Source of the DNA: Phenylobacterium sp.
Lineage (GTDB): Bacteria > Pseudomonadota > Alphaproteobacteria > Caulobacterales > Caulobacteraceae
Assembly (NCBI RefSeq): GCF_030697925.1
Contig: NZ_JAUYOJ010000159.1
Coordinates: 1 to 45,105, forward strand
Length of the DNA: 45,105 bases
Direction of reading: 5' to 3'
Below are positions 33,691-42,099 of the stretch, one piece after another. The notes under the pieces are model-generated. The model was not told the origin of the DNA and did not search any database. It was given only the letters and a program-made list of their open reading frames with translations. A program made the translations under genes and the position numbers. Numbering within the stretch: position 1 is the stretch's first letter; each line of letters starts with the position of its first letter.

Positions 33691-34335
33691 CTAGACCTGC
33701 TCGATCACGATGCCGCTGATGCGGTTCGCCACATCCTCGAAGCGGTCCATCACCTTCTCCAGGTGACTGTAGATGTCGACGCCGACCACGAAGGCCATGG
33801 GGTCGTCCTTGCGGTGAGCGAGGAACAGCGCCTTGCGCCCGGCGTCGTAGATCGCGTCGGAGCGGTCCTCGATCTGGGTGATGTGCTCGGTCAGCTCGTT
33901 CAGCCGGTGGGCGTTCTGGCGCATCTTGTCCAGCAGGCCCACCGCCTCGCGGGTCAGCAGCGCGGCTTCGACGATGATGTCGGCCATCTCGCGCATGGGG
34001 TCTTCGAACTCGCGCAGCTCGAACAGGGTGATGACCTTGGCGGTCTTCTGCATCTGGTCGATGGCGTCGTCGAGCGAGGTGGTCAGGTCCTTGATGTCGC
34101 TGCGGTCGAAGGGGGTGATGAAGGTGCGGCGGACGGCGGTCAGCACCTCGCGGGTGATGTCGTCGGCGGCGGTCTCATGGGCGAACACCCGGGCGCAGGC
34201 GGCGGGTACCCCGTCGCCGCCCTTCAGGACGTCGCGCAGGGCGACGGCGCCCTCGACCAGGGTTTCCGCATGGGCCCGGAACAGATGGAAGAACTTCTCC
34301 TCCTTCGGCATCATCGCCTGGAACCAGCTCAGCAT
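33691..34335 (-). CDS. DUF47 family (PhoU-like) phosphate transport accessory protein
   Basis: The 214-residue protein starts MLSWFQAMMPKEEKFFHLF and has the helical repeat pattern of DUF47/PhoU-like proteins, with HETAADDITREVLTAVRRTFITPFDRSDIKDLTTSLDDAIDQMQ as the metal-binding helix hairpin. These proteins partner PiT permeases and tune their activity. It is cytoplasmic and first in the minus-strand operon DUF47-PiT-glycosyltransferase. Confidence 0.92.
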   Translation of the reverse strand: MLSWFQAMMPKEEKFFHLFRAHAETLVEGAVALRDVLKGGDGVPAACARVFAHETAADDITREVLTAVRRTFITPFDRSDIKDLTTSLDDAIDQMQKTAKVITLFELREFEDPMREMADIIVEAALLTREAVGLLDKMRQNAHRLNELTEHITQIEDRSDAIYDAGRKALFLAHRKDDPMAFVVGVDIYSHLEKVMDRFEDVANRISGIVIEQV

Positions 34336-34369
34336 CTTCGATCCGTCTTCAGATTGTCGGCCGCGCTTC

Positions 34370-34392
34370 GAGCTGGCCCCCCGGGGCGGCTC
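34370..34392 (-). terminator. Stem-loop directly after the polytopic membrane protein gene
   Basis: GAGC (34370-34373) and GCCCC (34376-34380) pair with GGGGC (34383-34387) and GCTC (34389-34392). It abuts the TAA at 34393-34395 of the minus-strand gene. No T-run follows. Confidence 0.35.
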
Positions 34393-36168
34393 TTAGCGTG
34401 TTCCGGTCTCAAGCCCAAGGCGCGCCCTAGTGGCGAGGGCCGCCTCGCGCCGGAAGACCGCGAGTCGCTGTCCCAGGAACAGCGGTTTCCATCCGTCGCC
34501 GACCAGATCGTGGGGGCCGACGACGATCACGGTGTCGTAGGCGGCCAGGGCCTGATCGGCCACATCGGCGTCTGGCGCGACGAGGATCATGTGCGGCCTG
34601 GCCTGCAACCGCCAGAAGGTGGTGTGGCCGGCGTTGAGATCGTCGACGATGGCCGCCAAGAGGCCGGATTCCTGGCTCACGAGCAATTCGGCGACATGCA
34701 ATTCCGTGTTCAAGGCCTCGCGAGCAGGCCAACCATCACGTTCCCAGGCCCGGTCCAGGGCTGTCGAGAGCACGCCCAGCAGCACGAAATAGGCGAGCCA
34801 GATCCTGTGCGCCCGCCAGTTCGTCGAGCCTGTGGCGGCGCAGGCCGCCAGGGTCGCGCCGACCGCGATGGCGAAGTATGGAACCAGCGGGATCATGCCG
34901 AACTTCGCCGGGTCCGGGCGGAAGAAGGCGGTGAGCGCCGTCGCGTCCCACGGGAATAGAAATATCCCGCCGCGCACGAAGACGATCAGCCCCGCGAGGC
35001 CGGCCAGGGGAACCACGCCCGCCACGATCCGCCACCAGCGACCGCCACCCCGCTCGAACTCCAGGACGAAGGGGGCGGCGGTCAGCCAGATCATCGGAAT
35101 GAAGAATTCGAAATAGCGACCCCAGAGGCGGTTGGCCTCGGTGGGACCGTAAACAAGCGCCTTCATCGTGAAGATCGCGGTCATGGCCAGGGTCGCGCCG
35201 AACGAGAGCAGGACGAGGAGGAAGGCGATCTCCTGCGGCTCGAGGTCGAAGCGCCCACGGCCCCGACTCCAATTCCACCGCATTCCGAGCCTGAGAAGTC
35301 CGGTCAGGATCGGGACGCCGGCCAGGAGCAGGCTCGATGCGACCAGCAGCGCCAGGGCGCGCAGGGCGACTATCAGGGAGGCGGGCGTGGTCTCGCTGGT
35401 GAGGGCCTTCGCATAGTGGTCGCCGACAAAAAATGTGAACGGCCGTGTTATCGGCTCTCCGGCGAGCAGGGCGACAAGGTTTCCCGCCGCGACGAAGGCC
35501 AGGGCGAAGATCACGACGCGCGCGACGAAGGACGTGAGTTCGCGCCGCCCCCAGGCGAGATCGAGCAGGGCCAGAATCGGGAAGGCGGCGATCACCGCCA
35601 GGCCGTGCGGCTTCAATAGCACCAGCACCCCGGCCAGCGCCCCGGCGACCAGGGCATGGGTGACGGGGTGCGACAGGTAGAGCTTGATCGTCGCCAGGAT
35701 GATCAGGCCCAACAACCCGACATACCATCCCTCCGGCATGATGGCGAAGACGAAGCGGTAATAGGGGAAGGCCGCGGCCAGTAGCAGGAAACCCAGCGCC
35801 TCTCGGCTGCTGAGCCGTCCACGCACGCCCAGCCAGACCAGCAGGATCCCCGCGAAATAGGCGGTCGCTCCCAAGGCCCGCAGCCATTCGATCAGGTTGT
35901 GCGTGCCGTAGGTGACGGCGCGGATGATCAGCAGGAACGCGGTGTTGTTCAGGCCTTGCAGATCGGGACTCAGCTTCGGATCGGCGGCCACCGCCTTGCC
36001 GTAGAGTCCGTGGATCAGGTAGGCGCCCTCGTCGCCGGGATAGAGCGGCAGGTCGAGGAAGATGCGGTCGACATAGGCCAGCACCACGGCCAGACCCGCC
36101 AGCACGAGCAGCCCCATGCCCAGGCGCGCGCCGAACCCGTCCTCCGAACCATCGTCCCCCGAACTCAT
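34393..36168 (-). CDS. Polytopic membrane protein, GT-C glycosyltransferase-like
   Basis: The 591-residue protein has about 11-13 membrane spans and a C-terminal periplasmic or cytoplasmic globular part of about 130 residues. After the first span comes LPLYPGDEGAYLIHGLYG, an acidic Asp-Glu first loop as in GT-C (ArnT/PMT/GT39-type) enzymes that take lipid-linked sugars. AFPYYRFVFAIMPEGWYVGLLGLI and LRALGATAYFAGILLVWLGV match dolichyl-phosphate-mannose-type proteins. The acceptor is unknown. The ATG at 36166-36168 is the first in frame, just ahead of a 104-base divergent region to the amidohydrolase gene. Confidence 0.7.
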   Translation of the reverse strand: MSSGDDGSEDGFGARLGMGLLVLAGLAVVLAYVDRIFLDLPLYPGDEGAYLIHGLYGKAVAADPKLSPDLQGLNNTAFLLIIRAVTYGTHNLIEWLRALGATAYFAGILLVWLGVRGRLSSREALGFLLLAAAFPYYRFVFAIMPEGWYVGLLGLIILATIKLYLSHPVTHALVAGALAGVLVLLKPHGLAVIAAFPILALLDLAWGRRELTSFVARVVIFALAFVAAGNLVALLAGEPITRPFTFFVGDHYAKALTSETTPASLIVALRALALLVASSLLLAGVPILTGLLRLGMRWNWSRGRGRFDLEPQEIAFLLVLLSFGATLAMTAIFTMKALVYGPTEANRLWGRYFEFFIPMIWLTAAPFVLEFERGGGRWWRIVAGVVPLAGLAGLIVFVRGGIFLFPWDATALTAFFRPDPAKFGMIPLVPYFAIAVGATLAACAATGSTNWRAHRIWLAYFVLLGVLSTALDRAWERDGWPAREALNTELHVAELLVSQESGLLAAIVDDLNAGHTTFWRLQARPHMILVAPDADVADQALAAYDTVIVVGPHDLVGDGWKPLFLGQRLAVFRREAALATRARLGLETGTR

Positions 36169-36272
36169 GCCGGCAATCTGGCGGTTCGCGGCGAGCGTGA
36201 CTAGGCCCGGAGCCTTGCTTTCGAATTCGAGGCCCGCCTAGCTGTGGCCCCAACGAGTCCGCGGGAGGCCCC

Positions 36273-37919
36273 ATGCGCATCGAACTTCTCCGATTGGCGA
36301 TCGCCGCCACGATGCTGGCCGTCGCGCCTGCCGCCCGGGCCCAGGATCTGCTGATCCATGGCGGGCCGATCAACACGGGGGAGGCCTCGGTCGAGGCCCT
36401 GGCGGTCAAGGACGGCAAGGTGGCCTTCGCGGGTCCCCTGGCCCGGGCGCGCCGGGCGGTCCCAGGCGCCAGGGACATCGACCTGAAGGGCGCGGCGGCC
36501 TTTCCGGGTTTCGTCGACGCCCACGCCCACCTGTCGGGGATCGGCTTCCGCGAGATGACGCTGAGCCTGGAGGGGACGGAGTCGGTCGAGGACCTGGTGG
36601 CCCGGTTGAAAGCCTGGAATGTGGCAAATCCGGGGGCCGGCGCCGTCTCCGGCCGGGGCTGGATCGAGACCCATTGGCCCGAGAAGCGCTTCCCCAGCCG
36701 CCAGGATCTGGATCGGGCGATCCCGGACCGTCCGGTGGTGCTGGGCCGCGCCGACGGCCACGCCATCGTCGCCAACAGCGCCATGCTGGCCCTGGCGAGT
36801 GTCACCCGCGACACGGCGACCCCGGCAGGTGGCCAGATCCTCAAGGACGCGGCGGGTGAGCCCACCGGCATGCTGATCGACAACGCCATGGCCCTGGTGC
36901 GCGGCAAGATCCCGCCGCCCAGCGCCGCGGCCAAGGCTGAGGCGGTGAAGCGCGGGGTCGACCTCTACGCCTCGCGCGGCTGGACCGGCCTGCACGACAT
37001 GGGCGCCTCGAGCGAGGAGGTGGGCTACCAGCAGGCCCTGGCCGCCAGGGGCGAGATGCCGATCCGCCTCGACAATTACATGTCGCCGCAGGACGCCGAC
37101 GCCGTCCTGGCTTCTGGCCCCACGCGGGACCCGAGCGGCCTGGTGCGGGTGCGCGGGGTGAAGCTCTACATGGACGGCGCCCTGGGCTCGCGGGGCGCGG
37201 CCCTGCTGGCGCCCTATGCCGACGCGGAGGGGACGGGTCTGATCCTCACTCCGCGCGAGACCATCGACACCTTCCTCAAGCGGGGCCGCGCGTCGGGCGC
37301 CCAGATCGCCATCCACGCCATCGGCGATCGCGGCAACCGCCTGGCCTTGGACGCCTTCCAGCAGGCCTTCGCCGACGACCCGGCCGCCCTGCGCAAGGCC
37401 CGCTGGCGGGTGGAGCATGCCCAGGTGCTGTCGCCGGAGGACCTGCCGCGCTTCTCCGAGCTTGGGGTGATCGCCTCGATGCAGGCCTCGCACGCCATCG
37501 GCGACCTCTATTTCGCCCCCGCCCGCCTGGGCCCCGAACGGCTGAAGGGCGCCTATGCCTGGGAGAGCCTGGTCAGGAGCGGGGCGGTGGTGGCCGGCGG
37601 CTCTGACGCCCCGGTGGAGAAGGGTGATCCGCTGGTGGAGTTCTACGCCGCCGCCTATCGCCACGACCTGAAGGGCTTCGCCGGGCCGGACTGGGGCCTC
37701 GACGAGGCCCTGACCCGCCAGCAGGCCTTGGCCCTGCTCACTCGGGGCCCGGCCTACGCCGCCGGCCGCGAGACCGAACTCGGCCTGCTGAAGGTCGGCG
37801 CCCTGGCCGACATCTCGGTCTTCTCCGTCGACCTGATGACCGCGCCGTTCCCCGAGATCGCCAAGGCCCGCGCTGTGATGACCGTGGTGGCCGGTCGGAT
37901 CGTCTACGACGGGCGCTAA
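36273..37919 (+). CDS. Secreted YtcJ-type amidohydrolase
   Basis: The 548-residue protein has a signal peptide (LLRLAIAATMLAVAPAARAQ) and is an amidohydrolase_3 / YtcJ-type metal enzyme. His84-x-His86 lies in GFVDAHAHLSGIG, VRGVKLYMDGALGSRGAALL holds the carboxylated Lys position, IAIHAIGDRGNRLALDAFQQ and WRVEHAQVLSPEDL hold later histidines, and AGGSDAPVEKGDP the acid. GLLKVGALADISVFSVD is the usual C-terminal strand. It acts in the periplasm on an unknown amide or lactam. GGGAGG lies seven bases before the ATG. It is convergent with the TonB receptor gene, sharing a CTAA at the stops. Confidence 0.9.
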   Translation: MRIELLRLAIAATMLAVAPAARAQDLLIHGGPINTGEASVEALAVKDGKVAFAGPLARARRAVPGARDIDLKGAAAFPGFVDAHAHLSGIGFREMTLSLEGTESVEDLVARLKAWNVANPGAGAVSGRGWIETHWPEKRFPSRQDLDRAIPDRPVVLGRADGHAIVANSAMLALASVTRDTATPAGGQILKDAAGEPTGMLIDNAMALVRGKIPPPSAAAKAEAVKRGVDLYASRGWTGLHDMGASSEEVGYQQALAARGEMPIRLDNYMSPQDADAVLASGPTRDPSGLVRVRGVKLYMDGALGSRGAALLAPYADAEGTGLILTPRETIDTFLKRGRASGAQIAIHAIGDRGNRLALDAFQQAFADDPAALRKARWRVEHAQVLSPEDLPRFSELGVIASMQASHAIGDLYFAPARLGPERLKGAYAWESLVRSGAVVAGGSDAPVEKGDPLVEFYAAAYRHDLKGFAGPDWGLDEALTRQQALALLTRGPAYAAGRETELGLLKVGALADISVFSVDLMTAPFPEIAKARAVMTVVAGRIVYDGR

Positions 37920-39820
37920 CCCCCGAACGTCATCGTGAAGATGGCGCGGGCGGTGCGCGGGGCGATGGGCCAGAGGAGGTCGCTGGTGGAGGCGTACCAA
38001 CCGCGCTCGTCGGTCAGGTTGGACACCAGCAGGCGGAGCTGAGCCGGACGCTCGGCGACGTTGAAGCGGGCGCGGGCGCCAAGGCCGAAGGTCGTCAGCG
38101 CTGGCGCCTTGAAGGTGTTGCGGCTGTCGGCATAGGCCTCGCCCAGATAGTTCACCTGGGCGTCGAGCGACCAGACGGGGGTGATCTGGCGTTCGACGCT
38201 GGCGTTGGCGATCAGCTCCGAGATGCCGGCCGGGTGGGCGCCCACGACCCCGGACGTCACCAGGGGCCCAGTGATCTCGGCCTCGTAGGAGACCGCGCCC
38301 ACGACGATGCTGGTCTTCTCGTCCAGCTGCCCGGCCAGGGATGCCTCCAACCCCTTGTGCGACACCTGGCCGACCAGGCCATAGGAGCCGTCGGCGCGGA
38401 AGCCGGTGGTCGGCTTGGACACCTCGAAGGCGGCCGCCAGCAGGGTCAGATTGTCGGTGAGCGCGTGGCGCACGCCGATCTCCTTCTGCTTGGCCTTCAC
38501 CGGTGGCAGCACCTGGTTGCTGTTGGTGGCGTTCTGCGGCGCGAAGCCAGACTCCTCCAGGCCGGTGACATAGCTCCCGAACAGGCTGGTCGAGGGGGTC
38601 AGGCTCCAGACGGCCGAGGCGTTGTAGTACCAGGCCTGGTCCTCGCCCCGCGCGGTCGAGCCGTCATAGGCCAGAACTTCCTTCTCGTAGCGGCTGCGAT
38701 GGGCGCCGAGCCGGACCTGCAGCCGGTCCTCCCAGACCAGGCCGTAGATCAGGCTCGCAGTGAGCTGGTCGGTCCGGTCCTCGCCGCGCGACCCGCTCCA
38801 GGCCGGGCGGGCAGGGGCGGAGGGGGCGGGGTCGCGCAGGTTGAACGCGCCGTTGGCGACGCTTACCGACGAGGAAAGGTCCACCTCGGCGCGCCGATAG
38901 CGCAGGGAGGCGCTGACCAGGTGGTCGATCGCCCCGCCGTCGATCACCCGCGAGACCCTGGCTTCATAGGAGTCCGACAGGTTGGTGCGGCCGGGCCCCA
39001 CGAAGGTGGTCGACGTCGCGCTCCCGTCGCGGAGGGTGGCGAGAACCGTGAAGTCGGATGCGTCGTTGCTGTAGATCGATCGGAACGCTGAGGCGTCGAG
39101 CGTCCAGCCGCCGGCCTCGCCCTTGTAGAGGGCGCCGAGATTGGTGTTCTGCGCGCGGACATTGGCCCAGGTGGGCGAGAACTGGCGCAACGCCTTCGCC
39201 GACGGAGGCAGGGCGCTGTCCTGCGCCAGCACGGACCAATCGCCGTCATACTCGCGGGCGTACCAAGAGGCGAAGACCCGGAGGCTGTGGTTCTCGGCGG
39301 GGTTCCAGCCGGCGACCGCGCCGATGTCGAAGGCCTCGCCGTTGCCGCCTGACCCCCAGGTGACATTCGGGCGGTAGAAGGTGGCTCCGGCGATCCAGAC
39401 CTCCTTGGAGGGCGCGGTCCAGGATCCCTCGGCCTGCGCCACCGTGGTCCCGAAGTCGCGGCGGCCGCCGCCGACCGTCAGCCGGTTGGTTGGACTGGGC
39501 GAGCGCAGGCGATAGTTCACCACGCCCGAGGGCGCGGGATAGGCGAGGCGCGAGGCGTTCACCCCCACCTTCACGCTGACGCCGCCGACCACCGGATCGT
39601 TCAGTGGCGCCATCCGCGCGAAATAGGCGTCCTCGACGCGGTAGTTGCCGCTGGCCTGCAGGTCGAAGCCGCGGACCTGCCCCTCCCCGTAGAGGCCGAG
39701 TTGTTCGATGCCCACGCGCTCACCGAAAGCGTCGGCGGCCGATTTCACCGCGCTTTCCTGGGCGAGGGCGGAGGTCGAGGCGAAGAGCACGAGCACGAAG
39801 GGCGCGGCCGAACATTTCAT
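37916..39820 (-). CDS. TonB-dependent outer-membrane receptor, short-plug subfamily
   Basis: The 634-residue protein has a signal peptide (to about 21) and then a plug that opens KSAADAFGERVGIEQLGLYGEGQVRGFDLQ, without the common VVTARRRE-type plug start or an obvious TonB box. APSGVVNYRLRSPSPTNRL is the plug/barrel border near 97-113. The remainder is a 22-strand-type barrel. The last residues are TMTFGG, not the usual terminal aromatic. Related receptors with this AFGERVG-type plug occur in Caulobacter and Sphingomonas. It imports a large ligand, perhaps a siderophore, peptide or glycan fragment. It is divergent from the regulator gene at 39926 and convergent with the YtcJ-type hydrolase. 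Confidence 0.88.
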   Translation of the reverse strand: MKCSAAPFVLVLFASTSALAQESAVKSAADAFGERVGIEQLGLYGEGQVRGFDLQASGNYRVEDAYFARMAPLNDPVVGGVSVKVGVNASRLAYPAPSGVVNYRLRSPSPTNRLTVGGGRRDFGTTVAQAEGSWTAPSKEVWIAGATFYRPNVTWGSGGNGEAFDIGAVAGWNPAENHSLRVFASWYAREYDGDWSVLAQDSALPPSAKALRQFSPTWANVRAQNTNLGALYKGEAGGWTLDASAFRSIYSNDASDFTVLATLRDGSATSTTFVGPGRTNLSDSYEARVSRVIDGGAIDHLVSASLRYRRAEVDLSSSVSVANGAFNLRDPAPSAPARPAWSGSRGEDRTDQLTASLIYGLVWEDRLQVRLGAHRSRYEKEVLAYDGSTARGEDQAWYYNASAVWSLTPSTSLFGSYVTGLEESGFAPQNATNSNQVLPPVKAKQKEIGVRHALTDNLTLLAAAFEVSKPTTGFRADGSYGLVGQVSHKGLEASLAGQLDEKTSIVVGAVSYEAEITGPLVTSGVVGAHPAGISELIANASVERQITPVWSLDAQVNYLGEAYADSRNTFKAPALTTFGLGARARFNVAERPAQLRLLVSNLTDERGWYASTSDLLWPIAPRTARAIFTMTFGG

Positions 39821-39835
39821 TATTGTAATCCCGGG

Positions 39836-39851
39836 TGAACTGGACTGTTCA
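39836..39851. promoter_or_regulatory. Inverted repeat in the receptor/regulator divergent region
   Basis: TGAAC (39836-39840) and GTTCA (39847-39851) form a perfect inverted repeat around TGGACT. It lies in the 105-base gap between the receptor and regulator genes. GAAC-N6-GTTC is not the LexA arrangement. It could be an operator for the regulator encoded beside it. Confidence 0.3.
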
Positions 39852-39925
39852 GAGACCGGGGTTTGTCGGACAGTGCGGCCGGGACGGCGTGGCTGTGGGC
39901 GTGATTAATTCGTGATGGTTTCGCG

Positions 39926-42022
39926 ATGAACGAACACGTGGCCATCCGATGGCCTGAGCTCAACCTGGCGCGGGAACTCCCGTTCAGCCTGGCGGGGACC
40001 CAGGTGCGTCCCGCCGCCCTGGAGCTCGAGCACGACGGCAAGGTCGTCACACTGGAGCCACGGGTGATGAAGGTGCTGGTGGCCCTGCACCGCTCTCGCG
40101 GCCAGCCGGTGAGCCGCGACGAGCTGATCGACCTCTGCTGGGGCGGGCGCATCGTCACCGAGGGCGCGCTAAACCGTTGCGTGGCCCAGCTTCGCAAGGC
40201 GCTCGGCGACAATCCGCGCATCAGCGTCGATACCATCGCCACGGTGGGCTATCGCCTGCAGGCCAGCGCCGACGTCCATCGCGTGGCCCCGGCGACCGAG
40301 CCGGCGACGGCGGAGCGCGTGCGGCCCAAGGTCTCGCGCCAGACCCTCGTGATGGCCGCCGGTTTCATCGGCGTCGCGGTGGCGGCCGTCGCCGTACTGC
40401 TGATCACCCTGCCGCGCCCGGTCAACTGGACGGCGCGGGCCTTCCAACCCCTCACCTCGGAGCGCGGCCTGGAGACCCATCCGGCCCTGTCGCCAGATGG
40501 CGGTCAGCTGGTCTACGCCCAGCGCGCCGACCTGCTTTCGCGCCGCGATCTCTACCTGCGCAGCGTGGGGCAGGGGACGCCGGTGCGGATCACCACCGAC
40601 CCGGCCGACGACCACAGCGCCGCCTGGTCTCCGAAGGGCGACCGGATAGCCTTCGTGCGAACCCCGGCGACCGGCGAATGCAGCATCGTAGTGACGCCGA
40701 TCCCGCTCGGTCCCGAACGCATCGTCGCCCGCTGCCAGTCCGCGACCTACGCGCGGGTGAGTTGGCTGGACGAGAACACCCTGGTGTTCGGCGACCGGCG
40801 GGACGCCGCCTCGATCTGGCGCATCCGGGCGGTGAACATCGAGACTGGCGCGGTGCGCGACCTGACCGATCCGCCGGCCTCGACCCTGGGCGACGGTGAT
40901 CCGATGGCGTCGCCGGACGGCCGCCATGTCCTCTTCCGCCGGACCCTGATGCACGGGGCCGACGACCTGTTCCTGCTGGACGTGAAGACCGGCCGGGAGC
41001 GGGCCCTGACCACCGACGGCTGGAAGGCGCCGGGCTATGTCTGGTCCGCCGACGGCCGCCATGTGTTCTTCGCCTCGAACCGCGGCGGGGCCTTTGGCCT
41101 GTGGACGGTCGACACCAAGATCGACGGTCCGCCGCGGCAGGTGAGCCTGGGCCTGGGCCAGATCAGCTTCAGCCGCATGTCCGCCGATCGCCGGAACCGC
41201 GTGGCGGTGGAACTGCCGAGCGGCCGCAACAACCTGGCCGTCGTCGCGCCCGATGGACGGGTGCGACCGCTCACCACCGACGACGGCAATGACTGGGACC
41301 CGGATGGCGCGGCTGACGGGACCGTGGCCTACACCTCCGACCGCAGCGGCTCCTCGGAGCTCTGGATCACCACGCAGGACGGCCGTTCGGTGCGCCTGAC
41401 CTCCATCGTGGGCAGCTATGTCCACCAGCCGGCCTGGTCGCCTGACGGCCAGACCATCGCTTTCATAGCCGTGAAGGGACGCCGGGCGGAGATCTACACC
41501 GTGGCCCGCGACGGCTCGCGGCTGCGGCCGGTGACCCACGACGGTCTCGACAAGCTGGACCCCGTCTACGCCGCCGACGGGCGCAGCCTGAGCTATGTGG
41601 AACGCACGGCGGCCGGCTACCGGGTCATGCGGATCGCGCTCACCCCCGGCGCCGAGCCCCGGCCCCTGCCCGGCGGCGAGGGCTGGCGCGTGCTGCGCGG
41701 CGGCGAAGACGGGCGTCTCTACGGCATGCGCGTGGGCGAGACGAGGTTGCGCGCCCTGTCTCCCGGGCGCCCGGTCCCCCCGGTCGAGCTCGGCGGCTAC
41801 GACGAGTGGGCCGTCGGCCCCGATGGCCTGGTGGTGATGCGCGGCTATCGCGCCTCGCCCTCGACCGTCTGGCTGCACCCGTGGACGGGCGCCCCCCGCA
41901 AGCTGGTGGACATCCCCAACTGCTGCGGCTCGGTGGGCGTGTCGTCCACCGGCGCCGTGCTGTTCTCGCAGAGCCAGGACGACCAGGTCGATCTGGGCCT
42001 GGTGGACCTGGCGGCGAATTAG
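39926..42022 (+). CDS. ToxR/CadC-like membrane regulator with periplasmic beta-propeller
   Basis: The 698-residue protein has a winged-helix OmpR/PhoB-type DNA-binding domain at about 25-115 (TLEPRVMKVLVALHRSRGQPVSRDELID, CWGGRIVTEGALNRCVAQLRKALGD, TIATVGYRL). One membrane span follows at about 140-162 (LVMAAGFIGVAVAAVAVLLI). The remaining 530 residues are TolB/WD40-like PD40 repeats such as LSPDGGQLVYA, WSPKGDRIAFV, SPDGRHVLF, WSADGRHVFF and WSPDGQTIAFI. It is a one-component regulator, sensing in the periplasm and binding DNA in the cytoplasm. The divergent receptor gene is the likeliest target. Cysteines are present near the C-terminus (NCCGS). Confidence 0.9.
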   Translation: MNEHVAIRWPELNLARELPFSLAGTQVRPAALELEHDGKVVTLEPRVMKVLVALHRSRGQPVSRDELIDLCWGGRIVTEGALNRCVAQLRKALGDNPRISVDTIATVGYRLQASADVHRVAPATEPATAERVRPKVSRQTLVMAAGFIGVAVAAVAVLLITLPRPVNWTARAFQPLTSERGLETHPALSPDGGQLVYAQRADLLSRRDLYLRSVGQGTPVRITTDPADDHSAAWSPKGDRIAFVRTPATGECSIVVTPIPLGPERIVARCQSATYARVSWLDENTLVFGDRRDAASIWRIRAVNIETGAVRDLTDPPASTLGDGDPMASPDGRHVLFRRTLMHGADDLFLLDVKTGRERALTTDGWKAPGYVWSADGRHVFFASNRGGAFGLWTVDTKIDGPPRQVSLGLGQISFSRMSADRRNRVAVELPSGRNNLAVVAPDGRVRPLTTDDGNDWDPDGAADGTVAYTSDRSGSSELWITTQDGRSVRLTSIVGSYVHQPAWSPDGQTIAFIAVKGRRAEIYTVARDGSRLRPVTHDGLDKLDPVYAADGRSLSYVERTAAGYRVMRIALTPGAEPRPLPGGEGWRVLRGGEDGRLYGMRVGETRLRALSPGRPVPPVELGGYDEWAVGPDGLVVMRGYRASPSTVWLHPWTGAPRKLVDIPNCCGSVGVSSTGAVLFSQSQDDQVDLGLVDLAAN

Positions 42023-42099
42023 GCGCGGCGAGGCAAACTGCGGCCGGTTTCAGGAAGTCTGGTTGAACGGATCGTGCGGCCCCGACTAGGTTCACCGGC

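Noticed and set aside
33681..34392. Pho box upstream of DUF47-PiT
   Set aside because: No CTGTCAT-like direct repeats in the 57-base upstream gap.
36201..38000. Long minus-strand frame opposite the YtcJ-type hydrolase
   Set aside because: Composition is typical of a shadow frame and the plus strand has a signal peptide and full metal-site motifs.
40169..41878. 569-codon minus frame opposite the ToxR/propeller regulator
   Set aside because: Shadow of a GC-rich gene; no start signal or recognisable domain.
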